Shown piece by piece: positions 47,669 through 54,960 of a DNA stretch of 54,960 nucleotides (position 1 is its first letter; each line of letters begins with the position of its first letter). Source of the stretch: a virus. The notes beneath the pieces are model-generated. The model saw nothing but the letters and a program-made list of their open reading frames with translations, was not told the DNA's origin and made no database searches. The stretch covers positions 1 to 54,960 of IMG/VR virus record IMGVR_UViG_3300020457_000012. One strand, written 5' to 3'. The translations under genes were made by a program, and so were the position numbers.

Positions 47669-48580
47669 TTATGCGCCTGGAGAACCAAACACACAGCGTG
47701 GATCTGAGAAGCCGAAGCTGTAACGCTCACGAGCTTTGTATCTCATGTTACCTGTGTCAAAGTCTGGGTCCATTGCAGTTGTCAAAGCCATACGCTCAAA
47801 GTGCTTAAAGCCATTTGGTGCGTCTGTCTTCAAGAAGAATGCATCTGTATCTGTTAGGTAGTCATTAACTACATAACCATTAGGAAGCATCCCCATTGAC
47901 TTCAGAGCGTTTACATCATTGTCTGATGTTCCAACACGAAGATTAGAAACAAGCAGACGTTCTGCAACAAACTGAAGCTGACGTGGAACAATTAACTTCA
48001 TGCCGCGAAGAGCAATGATTAAGCCACGCTCGTCAACGAAACCAGCGATGTTGATCAGAGCGTCTTCCAAAGAAGTTTCATTCAAATCAGCAGCAGTTGA
48101 TGGTTCGTTAGCAAATGTGCCACCATTTGTTAGCGGGTGTGATGCATCACACAAAGCAACACCGTCACCGCCAGCATTTGCGCCAGCACTAAAAGCATTG
48201 TTTAAGATAGATGCAGCCTTAACCTGCTTGGTGTGCGCCATAGAACGAGCTAGTGCACGAGTGTAACGAGCACCAAGACGATCATAAAGATTGTCTTCTA
48301 CAGCTTCTTCAGTGATTGAGAAGGCCATAGCCACTGTCTCGTGATTGTAACGAGCAGTGTATGCTTCATTCGCATCATCAAATGACACGCCTGAACCTTC
48401 ACTTTTTACAGGAGCCGCTCCGAATCCTGACAACATTACCTCTTCTTCAAACGCCCGGTCTGATGACTCGGTGTCAAAGATTTCCGCATGCTGCCCTTCG
48501 TAGCGGTCATATTCCATGCCGAACAGAGCGTTAAGACCAGGCTCTAGTTCTTTGGCGAGTTGTGCTCTAGAAATAGCCAT
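47669..48580 (-). CDS. major capsid protein, Mu gpT-like family
   Basis: A 303-aa protein. It carries the full order of the gpT-like head protein family: KSEGSGVSFDDANEAYTARY, MAFSITEEAVEDNLYDRLG, LNNAFSAG, DGVALCDASHPLTNGGTF, RGLIIALRGMKLIVPRQLQF, NDVNALKSMG, DAFFLKTDAPNGFKHFER, YKARERYSFGFSDPRCVFGS. It forms the icosahedral shell. Length is normal. Flanked by a decoration-type gene upstream and a terminator downstream. Confidence 0.9.
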   Translation of the reverse strand: MAISRAQLAKELEPGLNALFGMEYDRYEGQHAEIFDTESSDRAFEEEVMLSGFGAAPVKSEGSGVSFDDANEAYTARYNHETVAMAFSITEEAVEDNLYDRLGARYTRALARSMAHTKQVKAASILNNAFSAGANAGGDGVALCDASHPLTNGGTFANEPSTAADLNETSLEDALINIAGFVDERGLIIALRGMKLIVPRQLQFVAERLLVSNLRVGTSDNDVNALKSMGMLPNGYVVNDYLTDTDAFFLKTDAPNGFKHFERMALTTAMDPDFDTGNMRYKARERYSFGFSDPRCVFGSPGA

Positions 48581-48592
48581 TACCTACACTCC

Positions 48593-49207
48593 CTACGAAA
48601 TTGCCGCTTCAGAATCAGCCTGAAGCAGTGCGTGATTATTAAGCATCACAATCATAGAAATGCCAGCAGCAGCAAAGTCTTCGTTGTCAACATCCTCTTG
48701 AATGCCAACAATCTTCAAAGGAAGAGAAGCATTTGATGAGTCAAGAGTTGCAACATCCATCTTTGCACTGGAGATTCCTGTGGTTGTGCTACCACTTGCA
48801 CCACTATCTAACTGCGTATTTTCAAAAATAGCAGCTATAGCAGTGGCTCTATCGGTAAATGTAGCATCCGTTGCAATTATGAAACGCTGCATCGGGTTAT
48901 CATACACAAAACCAACAATGTCGAAGTTTGTGTCTGCACCTGATCCAGGCCATGTGTTTGAGAACACTCTTTTACCTGTAGTTGAGGATACATACTCACA
49001 TCCAGCAAAAACGCCAAGAGGAGCTTCGGTGTCCGCAGTAGCAGAACTAATGACGATTTCACCGCCATTGTCGCACTTAACTATTGAACCCTGAAAGATC
49101 GCGCTTGCGCCGCTGTCAATGAAGTATGCATTAGTACCGGAAGTAGCAGGAGTGCTACCAGCAGTATTAATCGGCTTTAGGCCGAAGGCAACATTTGCAT
49201 TTGCCAT
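48593..49207 (-). CDS. head decoration/stabilisation protein, 204 aa
   Basis: Beta-rich protein starting VAFGLKPINTAGSTPATSGT and with GSIVKCDNGGEIVISSA, PLGVFAGCEYVSSTTGKR; this family is encoded directly before the capsid gene in many marine phages. About 12 bases separate it from the capsid gene. Expected to bind the outer head surface. Confidence 0.68.
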   Translation of the reverse strand: MANANVAFGLKPINTAGSTPATSGTNAYFIDSGASAIFQGSIVKCDNGGEIVISSATADTEAPLGVFAGCEYVSSTTGKRVFSNTWPGSGADTNFDIVGFVYDNPMQRFIIATDATFTDRATAIAAIFENTQLDSGASGSTTTGISSAKMDVATLDSSNASLPLKIVGIQEDVDNEDFAAAGISMIVMLNNHALLQADSEAAIS

Positions 49208-49234
49208 TGCTTACTCCTTATTAAATCAAGAGGG

Positions 49235-49702
49235 CTAGGGTTTTTCCTTGCCCCCAAATGATACACGACTTTGCCTATCATTATGAATAGGCATTGAGGG
49301 GTGTTGTTCCCTCATAAGGTTTTGATCGACGGCATCCATTTGTGTGCGGGTCTGCTCCCGAAAATATTCAGTTCGTTCTTCTACCGTTTCTTCTGGGATT
49401 CGCGCCAACATTAGGCCACCAACCCCTATTACACCTGCGTGTTGACCATCCTCAATTGTTGGGTATCGACCCGATAACTCAGGATATTCGTCAGCACGAA
49501 CAGGTTCCCACCCTTCTCGTAACTTAGAAGAAACATTCATTTTATCATCTTCCCCCCGAATAGAGGTACGAATCCAGCGATGAACATATCCCTCCGGAGG
49601 CTCTGGAGCCTCTAACTTAGAAGGTGGTGCCCAAGGCTTGCGCCTTGTGGACTTTGCACGAGTTTGCGAGTCCCGTGAAACTCTTTTTGTAGAATCAGTC
49701 AT
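49235..49702 (-). CDS. conserved head-module protein, 155 aa
   Basis: Start set at ATG 49702 (AAGGAG 9 bases upstream, 5 bases after the scaffold stop). A basic leader (RRKPWAPPSKLEAPEPPEGY) then HRWIRTSIRGEDDKMNVSSK, REGWEPVRADEYP form a family usually found between scaffold and capsid genes in marine phages. Function unknown; association with head assembly by position. Confidence 0.65.
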   Translation of the reverse strand: MTDSTKRVSRDSQTRAKSTRRKPWAPPSKLEAPEPPEGYVHRWIRTSIRGEDDKMNVSSKLREGWEPVRADEYPELSGRYPTIEDGQHAGVIGVGGLMLARIPEETVEERTEYFREQTRTQMDAVDQNLMREQHPSMPIHNDRQSRVSFGGKEKP

Positions 49703-49706
49703 TCTC

Positions 49707-50621
49707 TTACTCCTTAACATACTTAGCGTATTCTTCGAGCGGAACATTCAACCGCTTTGCAATCGCTATCTGCGATGGAGTCAGCTTGACTGTTCTGCGC
49801 CCCTTAGTTGACTTCGACCGTGAGGCCGTGGACTCAGCAGAAGCGACTCTGGGTCCTGTATCGTTTTGAGAAGGAGAACCAAACTTATGTGGAAACTCTT
49901 TTCTAATGCGATTGTCAAGTTCAGTATAGTACTCATCGGACTGCGGGTCAAACCCCTCATCCTCAATTAATTGCCTGTGTAATCCAAAAGCAGCGTATGT
50001 CATAGGTTGATCAGAGCCAAACCAGTCGTTTTTTTCTGCCCATGCTTCGGCTTTTGGATCTGGTTGTTGTGGTTGTTGAGCCTGCTTTGGCTGTTGAGCC
50101 TGTGGTTCTTCTGCTGGCTGTTGTGCTTTTTGCTCTTGTTTTCGCTTTGCTTGTTCCAGTTGAGCTTGGTCCAAAGCAAGTTTACTTAGATTTTTTTGCG
50201 CCTCAAACATAGCCTCAGAGTCGCCATCATCATACGCTTTCTGATATGCCTGTTTTGCTGCTTCTATCTGAGAATCAACTCGTGTGCCAAACTCACTTGT
50301 GTAAGATTGATCTAAGGAACTCAATCTTTGTTTAAGCTCATCATTCTGTTTCTTTACCGCTTCTGCAAATTCAACAGCAGCTAACCGTTGAGCTTCTTCG
50401 TCTCTATACTTTTTTGTTAGTTTGCTAATTCTTTGCTGAACATTCTTAGAATACTCTTGAAGCTCTCCTTCGTTTGAAGCTTCTTGTTTATCCTGTTCTT
50501 GTTCCGGCTGTTCAGAGGTTTCTTCAGAAACTTTTACTTCCGTTTCTTGCTCCTGCTCTTCGGCTTCCTCAACAATAATTTCTTTTTCTTCAGCTTCTTG
50601 CTGTAATGCGTCGGTGGACAT
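49707..50621 (-). CDS. scaffold-like protein, 304 aa
   Basis: The first half is Glu/Gln-rich coiled coil, the middle (residues 155-195) is almost only Gln, Pro, Ala, Lys, and the last 40 residues are basic (KGRRTVKLTPSQIAIAKRL). A long acidic coiled coil with a basic C-terminal tip encoded one or two genes before the major capsid protein is the layout of podovirus scaffolds. No protease domain. Confidence 0.7.
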   Translation of the reverse strand: MSTDALQQEAEEKEIIVEEAEEQEQETEVKVSEETSEQPEQEQDKQEASNEGELQEYSKNVQQRISKLTKKYRDEEAQRLAAVEFAEAVKKQNDELKQRLSSLDQSYTSEFGTRVDSQIEAAKQAYQKAYDDGDSEAMFEAQKNLSKLALDQAQLEQAKRKQEQKAQQPAEEPQAQQPKQAQQPQQPDPKAEAWAEKNDWFGSDQPMTYAAFGLHRQLIEDEGFDPQSDEYYTELDNRIRKEFPHKFGSPSQNDTGPRVASAESTASRSKSTKGRRTVKLTPSQIAIAKRLNVPLEEYAKYVKE

Positions 50622-51046
50622 TATGCCGCTCCATACGTTTTGATATCGTCAGGATCAACGATGGTTGCAATGACTTCATCGTCATTGATAATTCTCACTT
50701 CGCCGCCCTCAATCTGGAATCGAGAACCAGCGTAGCGTCCAATACACACCCAATCACCTTCTTTACACCACGCCTCACCGCCAAACTTATCATGATCTTG
50801 ATAAGCCAAAGGACCTATCTTAACCACATAAGCAACTACGGTTGCGCGTGACTCACGCTCTCTTGTTTGATCGGGAACATATACCCCAGAGTCAGTTTTA
50901 TTACGACCCATGTACGGCATGACAAGTAATCGCCATCCGGTAGGCTGTGGTATTCTTTCTGTCAGGGTTTTTTTCTTTGCTTCTTTCTCGGCTTTTTCTT
51001 TTGCCTGTCGTTGAGCAAGAACATAGTCAGGTACTATCAGCGTCAT
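50621..51046 (-). CDS. GroES-like co-chaperonin
   Basis: A 141-aa protein. After a helical leader (30 residues), IPQPTGWRLLVMPY, KTDSGVYVPDQTRERESRAT, VVAYVVKIGPLAYQD, EGDWVCIGRYAGSRF and IINDDEVIATI trace the Cpn10 beta-barrel. The mobile-loop region is TDSGVYVPDQTRERESR. Phage GroES-like proteins (as T4 gp31) redirect GroEL to fold the capsid protein; the gene lies just before scaffold and capsid genes. The N-terminal 30 residues are extra. Confidence 0.78.
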   Translation of the reverse strand: MTLIVPDYVLAQRQAKEKAEKEAKKKTLTERIPQPTGWRLLVMPYMGRNKTDSGVYVPDQTRERESRATVVAYVVKIGPLAYQDHDKFGGEAWCKEGDWVCIGRYAGSRFQIEGGEVRIINDDEVIATIVDPDDIKTYGAA

Positions 51047-51248
51047 TGATATACTTCGCCTTTTCTAGCAGGGCCTTCATTTCATCAAGAGCGAAGGTGA
51101 CACCCTGTATTTCACCAACTCTTGCGCGGTAGTCTTCAATATCTGTTATACTACCGCTGGTTATAGAGACACTAATGTCTTGTATGCGATTATTCAAGAC
51201 CTTTTGATATTTGTTTATAAATTCGTATATGTCCACTTTTAAAACCAA
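51027..51248 (-). CDS. hypothetical protein with non-ATG start, 73 aa or 69 aa
   Basis: No ATG is in frame. TTG 51248 and GTG 51236 are the possible starts, and neither has a clear ribosome-binding site. The protein is helical and charged (VDIYEFINKYQKVLNNRIQD), with no known domain. It overlaps the GroES-like gene by 20 bases and follows the conserved hairpin at 51277. Role unknown. Confidence 0.5.
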   Translation of the reverse strand: MVLKVDIYEFINKYQKVLNNRIQDISVSITSGSITDIEDYRARVGEIQGVTFALDEMKALLEKAKYINDADST

Positions 51249-51276
51249 TATGTACGTTTAATCGTAACAAAAACAG

Positions 51277-51322
51277 GGGCAGAGAAATTTTTAACTAGCC
51301 GATCCCAACCCAATCTCTGCCC
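51277..51322 (-). terminator. intrinsic terminator with conserved loop (copy 2)
   Basis: On the minus strand GGGCAGAGA (51322-51314) pairs with TCTCTGCCC (51285-51277). The loop contains TGGGATCGGCTAGTTAAAA. Arms and loop are nearly identical to the plus-strand element at 8124-8167. It starts 4 bases after the stop of the 375-aa gene. On the plus strand the stem is followed by a T-run (CCCTTTTT). Confidence 0.8.
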
Positions 51323-51325
51323 TTT

Positions 51326-52453
51326 TTATGTTGTTAAGCTGAATGGAATTTTATATGTTAACTTAGGTCCGCCATCTTCTACACCAAATTGTAACTTATT
51401 CCCGCTCTCCGTTTCGTATAAAGTCCCGTCTTCAAGAAGATTATTTAAATTTAAGACATCCCCTTGCTGTATAATGTCAAAAACATTTGGAAGAAGGTCA
51501 CTTGCGTCGGCAACAAGGTTGGGGTTATCTCTTAATCCGCCTTGTTGCTGACTGTTTTCTATGCTCCCGTCAAATGTCAAAGATTCTTGCTTTTGTGTTG
51601 GTATTGTTGTTGATAGTGGTCTTTTTATTGCCGATTCATTTTCAAATCGACCACCTGACACTGTTTGACTTAATTCACTTAATTCAGGACCTCGTGCCTG
51701 AGTTCGTGTTTGTGCTGCCAATTCTTCGGCGGGGCTTAATTTACTTGTAATAAAATCTTTGGCTCTACCAAAAGCTTCGGGAATATTGACTCCACCAGTC
51801 AACAAACTAAACGGGCCGCTTTTTAAATCTGGATTTACCTGTGGGTCTAGTTGTGGGTCGTAGCCTGAAGAACCCATCGGAGCATAACCTATGTTATCTC
51901 CAGGAATCATGGATAGTGGTGCACCTAAACCAGCAGCAGTGCCCGCAAGTCTAGCTGCCATTTCTGAAGTAGACATAGGAGTGACCTGCTCTCGAACCTC
52001 GCCCTGTGCGGTCATCTCACCTTCAGAGTCTCCAAACAAGCTTCCAAAACCTCTGCGTTGTTCTGCTGCCGACAGGCGGTTAAAATTTTCGTATCTGCGA
52101 AAACCTGCGTCAAGTATTTGTTGAGCCTGTGCTTTTTGAAGAGGATTATTTACATCAAAAAAAGACATGTCTTTTTTATTAAATATAGAAGAAAAAATCC
52201 CGCCCTCGTTAGTGTCTCCAAACGGATTGGAAAGATTACGACCTGTGGCGTTTAAATAATTTTGATATCTTTCTGAATTACGAGGATCTGTTCGGATATT
52301 GTAGTCCTCTTGACTCTCACCACCAGAACCAGCACCGCCGACAAAAACATTACCGCCGCCGAAATCTACATCGGGGCGGTTATCTTCTCTAGCCGCGTCG
52401 GCTTGGCGGTCTTGCTGACCTCGATCCCCGCCAGTGTAGTCCTGTCTACCCAT
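51326..52453 (-). CDS. low-complexity virion-module protein, 375 aa
   Basis: Disordered, Gly/Asp/Asn/Gln-rich N-terminus (GGGNVFVGGAGSGGESQEDY), then a charged middle and a Ser/Pro-rich end. No domain. Resembles the 517-aa protein at 17107 in composition and may be a related type of virion protein. Its stop is directly followed by the conserved hairpin. One-base overlap with the upstream gene. Confidence 0.6.
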   Translation of the reverse strand: MGRQDYTGGDRGQQDRQADAAREDNRPDVDFGGGNVFVGGAGSGGESQEDYNIRTDPRNSERYQNYLNATGRNLSNPFGDTNEGGIFSSIFNKKDMSFFDVNNPLQKAQAQQILDAGFRRYENFNRLSAAEQRRGFGSLFGDSEGEMTAQGEVREQVTPMSTSEMAARLAGTAAGLGAPLSMIPGDNIGYAPMGSSGYDPQLDPQVNPDLKSGPFSLLTGGVNIPEAFGRAKDFITSKLSPAEELAAQTRTQARGPELSELSQTVSGGRFENESAIKRPLSTTIPTQKQESLTFDGSIENSQQQGGLRDNPNLVADASDLLPNVFDIIQQGDVLNLNNLLEDGTLYETESGNKLQFGVEDGGPKLTYKIPFSLTT

Positions 52454-52821
52454 TATCTCAACTTCGTTGCTCTAGGGTTACCCATGTATGCTCGGCCCAT
52501 GCCACGGACAAAAGCACCGTCAGCGGCCTTAATAACTTTTTCGTCATCACCACGACGCGTTAACTTTTTGCCTTTGCCTAGCATTACATTGGGATCCACT
52601 TCCTCCATCATAGGAACTTTTGGAGCGAAACGAGTCCCACCTTTTTTAGGAATATGTTTGCGCGCACCGCTTGGAGTTTCACCTTCAATTTTTGCTTTAG
52701 CTTTAGCTTTGCTCATGATAATAGAACCTTTATCTACTTTGCGACGACCTTTTTCAACCAGCTTTTTTGCTTGATCGTATGGAATACCGAGGTCATCAGC
52801 AAATTGTTTAATCCGTGTCAT
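52453..52821 (-). CDS. small basic helix-turn-helix-like protein, 122 aa
   Basis: The N-terminus (IKQFADDLGIPYDQAKKLVEKG) looks like a helix-turn-helix of the MerR/excisionase-like type. The rest is Lys/Arg/Gly-rich (AKAKAKIEGETPSGARKHIP). A recurrent small protein in marine phage virion operons. DNA binding is plausible; target unknown. Confidence 0.6.
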   Translation of the reverse strand: MTRIKQFADDLGIPYDQAKKLVEKGRRKVDKGSIIMSKAKAKAKIEGETPSGARKHIPKKGGTRFAPKVPMMEEVDPNVMLGKGKKLTRRGDDEKVIKAADGAFVRGMGRAYMGNPRATKLR

Positions 52822-52845
52822 GTCTCTATCCTACACTATTTTTTT

Positions 52846-53064
52846 CTAGTCAACCAGCTTTACAATATACTCTTTGCCATCAATGCCCGTAGCTACCTCT
52901 ACTTCGCGCTTCTCACAAGAGTAACGAGTATCTTTTTTGTCCTTCCAACCATTCCGTTCTATCTGACGTTTCATTCTTAAACAATCAGACATGCTCATCG
53001 GTCCAGTGTGTTCTATAACGCCACCACTTAAATACAGCAACAATGTCATTGTTTTAATTATCAC
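52846..53064 (-). CDS. small Cys-containing exported-type protein, 72 aa
   Basis: Hydrophobic N-terminus (IIKTMTLLLYLSGGVI) followed by a polar part with two cysteines (MSDCLRMKRQI and RYSCEKREV). It could be a signal-anchor or periplasmic protein, which fits a lysis or envelope role beside the holin. Not a recognised spanin. Overlaps the 132-aa gene by 11 bases. Confidence 0.58.
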   Translation of the reverse strand: MIIKTMTLLLYLSGGVIEHTGPMSMSDCLRMKRQIERNGWKDKKDTRYSCEKREVEVATGIDGKEYIVKLVD

Positions 53065-53452
53065 CGTTTCTAAGCTTCTCTAGGTTTTCTTCCAAACTTG
53101 TAATGCGACGCTCGTAAAAATCTAATGTTAACTTCTGCTGTTGATCAAAAGGAGCCTTACCGCTTTCTATATCTGTTTGCAATTTTTCCAACTCACCAGC
53201 CAAATGCTCTATTAGCATGTATTGTTCTGAATCAGCCGGGAGGCTCCCCATCTCTCCCCTCGGCCACTTTATTCTGAACTCTGTATTATGCTTAACATTA
53301 GACTCCATCATTGTGATGTTTGTTTCTATCTGATTAAGACGTTCTATGATCCCAAAATATGCCCATGTGGCAAGGGATGCCGCTGCAACCATGCTTATGA
53401 TGTTTCGTAAAGGTAGTGCTACCTCTGTATTTTCATTTAACTTTGCAGGCAT
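53054..53452 (-). CDS. membrane-anchored coiled-coil protein, 132 aa
   Basis: One transmembrane segment at about residues 18-37 (ISMVAAASLATWAYFGIIER) and two coiled-coil regions (LNQIETNITMMESNVKHN and the last 40 residues, ITSLEENLEKL). Type II-like topology resembles i-spanin-type or other lysis accessory proteins, but the sequence does not prove it. In the holin cluster. Confidence 0.58.
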   Translation of the reverse strand: MPAKLNENTEVALPLRNIISMVAAASLATWAYFGIIERLNQIETNITMMESNVKHNTEFRIKWPRGEMGSLPADSEQYMLIEHLAGELEKLQTDIESGKAPFDQQQKLTLDFYERRITSLEENLEKLRNGDN

Positions 53453-53670
53453 TAATTACACACTTCTTTTCCAGCACAGTCTTTAGGAAAGCATTGGATG
53501 TTCATCTTAAAATACTCGTTGTCATAGTTTGCCTTCCACATGTCTTTTTGTAACAAACTGTAACATTGGTCTTGAGTAAAAGATTGTTGCAAAACTATTT
53601 GATTGCCAACATAAACCCATTCGGCACCCGTGTGTCCCCACATCGAAATGACAAGGACAAACTCTTTCAT
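53452..53670 (-). CDS. small Cys-containing protein, 72 aa
   Basis: Start set at ATG 53670, which overlaps the upstream stop (ATGA); the frame is open further back but only as a shadow of the 68-aa gene. Pattern KEFVLVISMWGHTGAEWVYV, FTQDQCYSLL, YFKMNIQCFPKDC is found in many marine phages beside holins. The hydrophobic start may be a signal peptide; four Cys suggest disulfides in the periplasm. Confidence 0.65.
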   Translation of the reverse strand: MKEFVLVISMWGHTGAEWVYVGNQIVLQQSFTQDQCYSLLQKDMWKANYDNEYFKMNIQCFPKDCAGKEVCN

Positions 53671-53873
53671 TTTTCTGAGTTCAGCCAGACTGCCAGACTG
53701 CCTGTCATGGCCCCCGTGACCACCGATATCAGCGAAGCCTGCTGTGTTGTTAAATCCGGCTGCGAAAGTGCCCACTCAATACAGCGTATGTAAACGCCTG
53801 TCATGCACAGCATCATGAAACGTGGTAGTATTTTTAGCTCTAACAGCTTCCTTGCTACTTCTTCCGCACTCAT
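53667..53873 (-). CDS. small two-segment membrane protein, 68 aa
   Basis: Two hydrophobic helices (ILPRFMMLCMTGVYIRCIEWAL and SLISVVTGAMTGSLAVWL) separated by a polar loop with Asp/Gln. A recurrent small membrane protein in marine phages next to the 3TM holin; may be a second holin or antiholin. ATGA overlap with the downstream gene. Confidence 0.62.
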   Translation of the reverse strand: MSAEEVARKLLELKILPRFMMLCMTGVYIRCIEWALSQPDLTTQQASLISVVTGAMTGSLAVWLNSEK

Positions 53874-53892
53874 CAGAAAACACCTTTAACTA

Positions 53893-54273
53893 TTACTTCT
53901 TTCTAAATTTATCTACGCCCTTGATTCCTAGTGCCGCTGATATTGTAAGGAAAACTAGGTATGTATACCACTCAGGAAGCTCGTTCAAACGGTCAAAACC
54001 ATTTTTAACAATCTGTTCCATTCCTGGAATGAAGACTAAAATTAAGGGAATTAGTATAATTACCGTGACTATTTCATCCTTGATGGACGATTTTGTAGAC
54101 TCAGCCATAATCAATTCCCACTTGGAATCGTGAGTGGCTGCGGTTTTCATTATCTCCGCTTTCGCTTCCGCCTCAGTTTGCGCAAGAGTTGCCTTCGCCT
54201 TTTGCTTGGAAACTTGCCCCTCAACAAAAGATCCAGCCAATGAAGCAATGGGTCCAATAAGAGCCTGAAACAT
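53893..54273 (-). CDS. holin of the 3TM superfamily (GTA-holin-like)
   Basis: A 126-aa protein. ATG 54273 lies one base after the upstream stop (TGATATG). IGPIASLAGSFVEGQVSKQK, EAEAKAEIMKTAATHDSKWEL, then two or three hydrophobic segments (IVTVIILIPLILVFIPG and YTYLVFLTISAALGIKG) follow the family layout of a soluble helix in the middle and membrane helices after it. Forms the lesion that releases the endolysin encoded at 18662. Length is typical. Confidence 0.78.
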   Translation of the reverse strand: MFQALIGPIASLAGSFVEGQVSKQKAKATLAQTEAEAKAEIMKTAATHDSKWELIMAESTKSSIKDEIVTVIILIPLILVFIPGMEQIVKNGFDRLNELPEWYTYLVFLTISAALGIKGVDKFRKK

Positions 54274-54274
54274 A

Positions 54275-54733
54275 TCACATTCTACCCCTAAAAATATTAC
54301 CGAACATTGCACCTAGCCCATTAAGAGCTAATGGTGATGCGGGTTGCGATGTCGACATCTGTCCAAAATTACCGAATGGGACAGGTTGACGGTTAGAGAA
54401 ACCGGGAAACCCACCAAAGCCTCCCGAACCAGGAAACCTCCCACCACCGAATATTGACGGGGTAGGCATTGTTGAAATAGGAACTCTGTTGTCAAAACCA
54501 CCTTCTATCTGTCCTAGACCAGGTGGAACGCCTGGTTCCGCACTGAAACCCGGTTGTGCTGAACCATCAGCGGGACCCGGAGTTGCTGGCACCGAACCAC
54601 CAATAGAAGGTTGAGAAACTTGCCTAGCCTGTTCTTCCAACAGTTTGATCCTCTCCAGACTTTGATTTAACTGTTGATTCGTCGTGTCAAACGCCGATTG
54701 TAGTTGAGTGAGTAAACCTGCTATGCCAGCCAT
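54275..54733 (-). CDS. Gly/Pro-rich virion-module protein, 152 aa
   Basis: The N-terminal 40 residues are a coiled coil (LTQLQSAFDTTNQQLNQSLE); the rest is Gly/Pro/Phe-rich and disordered (FGGGRFPGSGGFGGFPGFSN). The ATG overlaps the stop of the probable portal (TAATG). Possibly a small portal- or head-associated protein. Confidence 0.58.
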   Translation of the reverse strand: MAGIAGLLTQLQSAFDTTNQQLNQSLERIKLLEEQARQVSQPSIGGSVPATPGPADGSAQPGFSAEPGVPPGLGQIEGGFDNRVPISTMPTPSIFGGGRFPGSGGFGGFPGFSNRQPVPFGNFGQMSTSQPASPLALNGLGAMFGNIFRGRM

Positions 54734-54960
54734 TATTGCCTCTTCAAGTTAGCTTGTGTGTCTATTCTATACACGTTTACTAAGTTACGGTCTTCAGCAA
54801 TCTGCTGCTGCAAGTTCTGCCGCTGCTTTGCTAAATCGTATGATTGCATCAGTTTAGCCTGATCAATCTGGAAGTCCATCGCATCGTTCATCGCTTTGCG
54901 TTGAATCTCTTGCGTATCGTTCTCCAGTTCCTGCTGACGGATAGCAACAAGCGGGTCTAG
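54733..54960 (-). CDS. C-terminal 75 residues of a probable portal protein
   Basis: Open to the right window edge; stop TAA at 54735-54733 overlaps the next ATG. Visible residues begin LDPLVAIRQQELENDTQEIQ and form an uninterrupted charged, Gln-rich helix. Many marine podovirus portals end with a DPLV..R.QEL start of a C-terminal coiled coil, and the gene directly precedes the head operon. Portal is therefore likely but cannot be confirmed from this fragment. Confidence 0.55.
   Translation of the reverse strand, partial: LDPLVAIRQQELENDTQEIQRKAMNDAMDFQIDQAKLMQSYDLAKQRQNLQQQIAEDRNLVNVYRIDTQANLKRQ

Noticed and set aside
1-54960. tRNA genes, integrase or att sites
   Set aside because: No cloverleaf, recombinase motif or duplicated att-like core could be supported by eye.

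Overview
The window looks like most of the genome of a tailed double-stranded DNA phage, probably a marine podovirus-like phage. It carries a small terminase subunit, a Mu gpT-like major capsid protein, head-tail adaptor and nozzle-type proteins, very large virion proteins, a 3TM holin and a GH108 endolysin. It also has a self-contained replication set and almost no intergenic space. Base composition is moderate. I see no integrase, no tRNA gene, no CRISPR array and no cellular housekeeping gene. The host cannot be read from the sequence; a marine proteobacterium is a guess from the resemblance of many proteins to uncultured marine phage families.

Layout. (1) 1-5240, minus strand: small hypothetical genes, a DUF932 protein, a VRR-NUC nuclease and the small terminase. 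It is interrupted by an AT-rich 408-bp gap with GTTACA repeats and a large hairpin. (2) 5240-8170: a regulatory and DNA-modification zone. It has two divergent near-consensus sigma70 promoters around three GTCAA-N4-TTGAC palindromes, a plus-strand Mom/XF1762-like protein, an adenine methyltransferase and small basic proteins, with a minus-strand operon of three small genes between. (3) 8199-17133: replication. It holds a ribbon-helix-helix protein with a structured leader, a family A DNA polymerase (Leu at the 762 position), a DUF3310 protein, an SF1 helicase, an AEP-type primase, a probable ssDNA-binding protein and its partner, all minus; then a plus-strand SNF2-like helicase and a zinc ribbon. 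(4) 17107-54960, all minus and transcribed right to left: the virion module. In transcription order it runs from a probable portal C-terminus through holin and small membrane genes, a GroES-like protein, scaffold-like protein, major capsid, a run of tiny Lys/Arg-rich proteins, adaptors, a long array of short fibre or decoration proteins, a 1122-aa nozzle-like protein, large internal-virion-like proteins and the endolysin.

How it fits together. Polymerase, primase, helicases and SSB form a replisome that does not obviously need the host primase. The modification genes may protect phage DNA. The virion module builds head, tail and a complex fibre apparatus, and the lysis genes sit at the two ends of that module. 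The large terminase and most of the portal are not in the window. Because transcription of the small terminase region runs off the left edge and the probable portal enters at the right edge, the window is best read as a circular or circularly permuted genome with a few kilobases missing across the junction.

Notable points: an array of about ten fibre genes whose N- and C-terminal modules appear shuffled, twin hairpins with a conserved loop placed right after two unrelated genes on opposite strands, the palindromic operator array, a cupredoxin-like virion protein, and several genes of 32-58 codons that keep stop-start overlaps with their neighbours.
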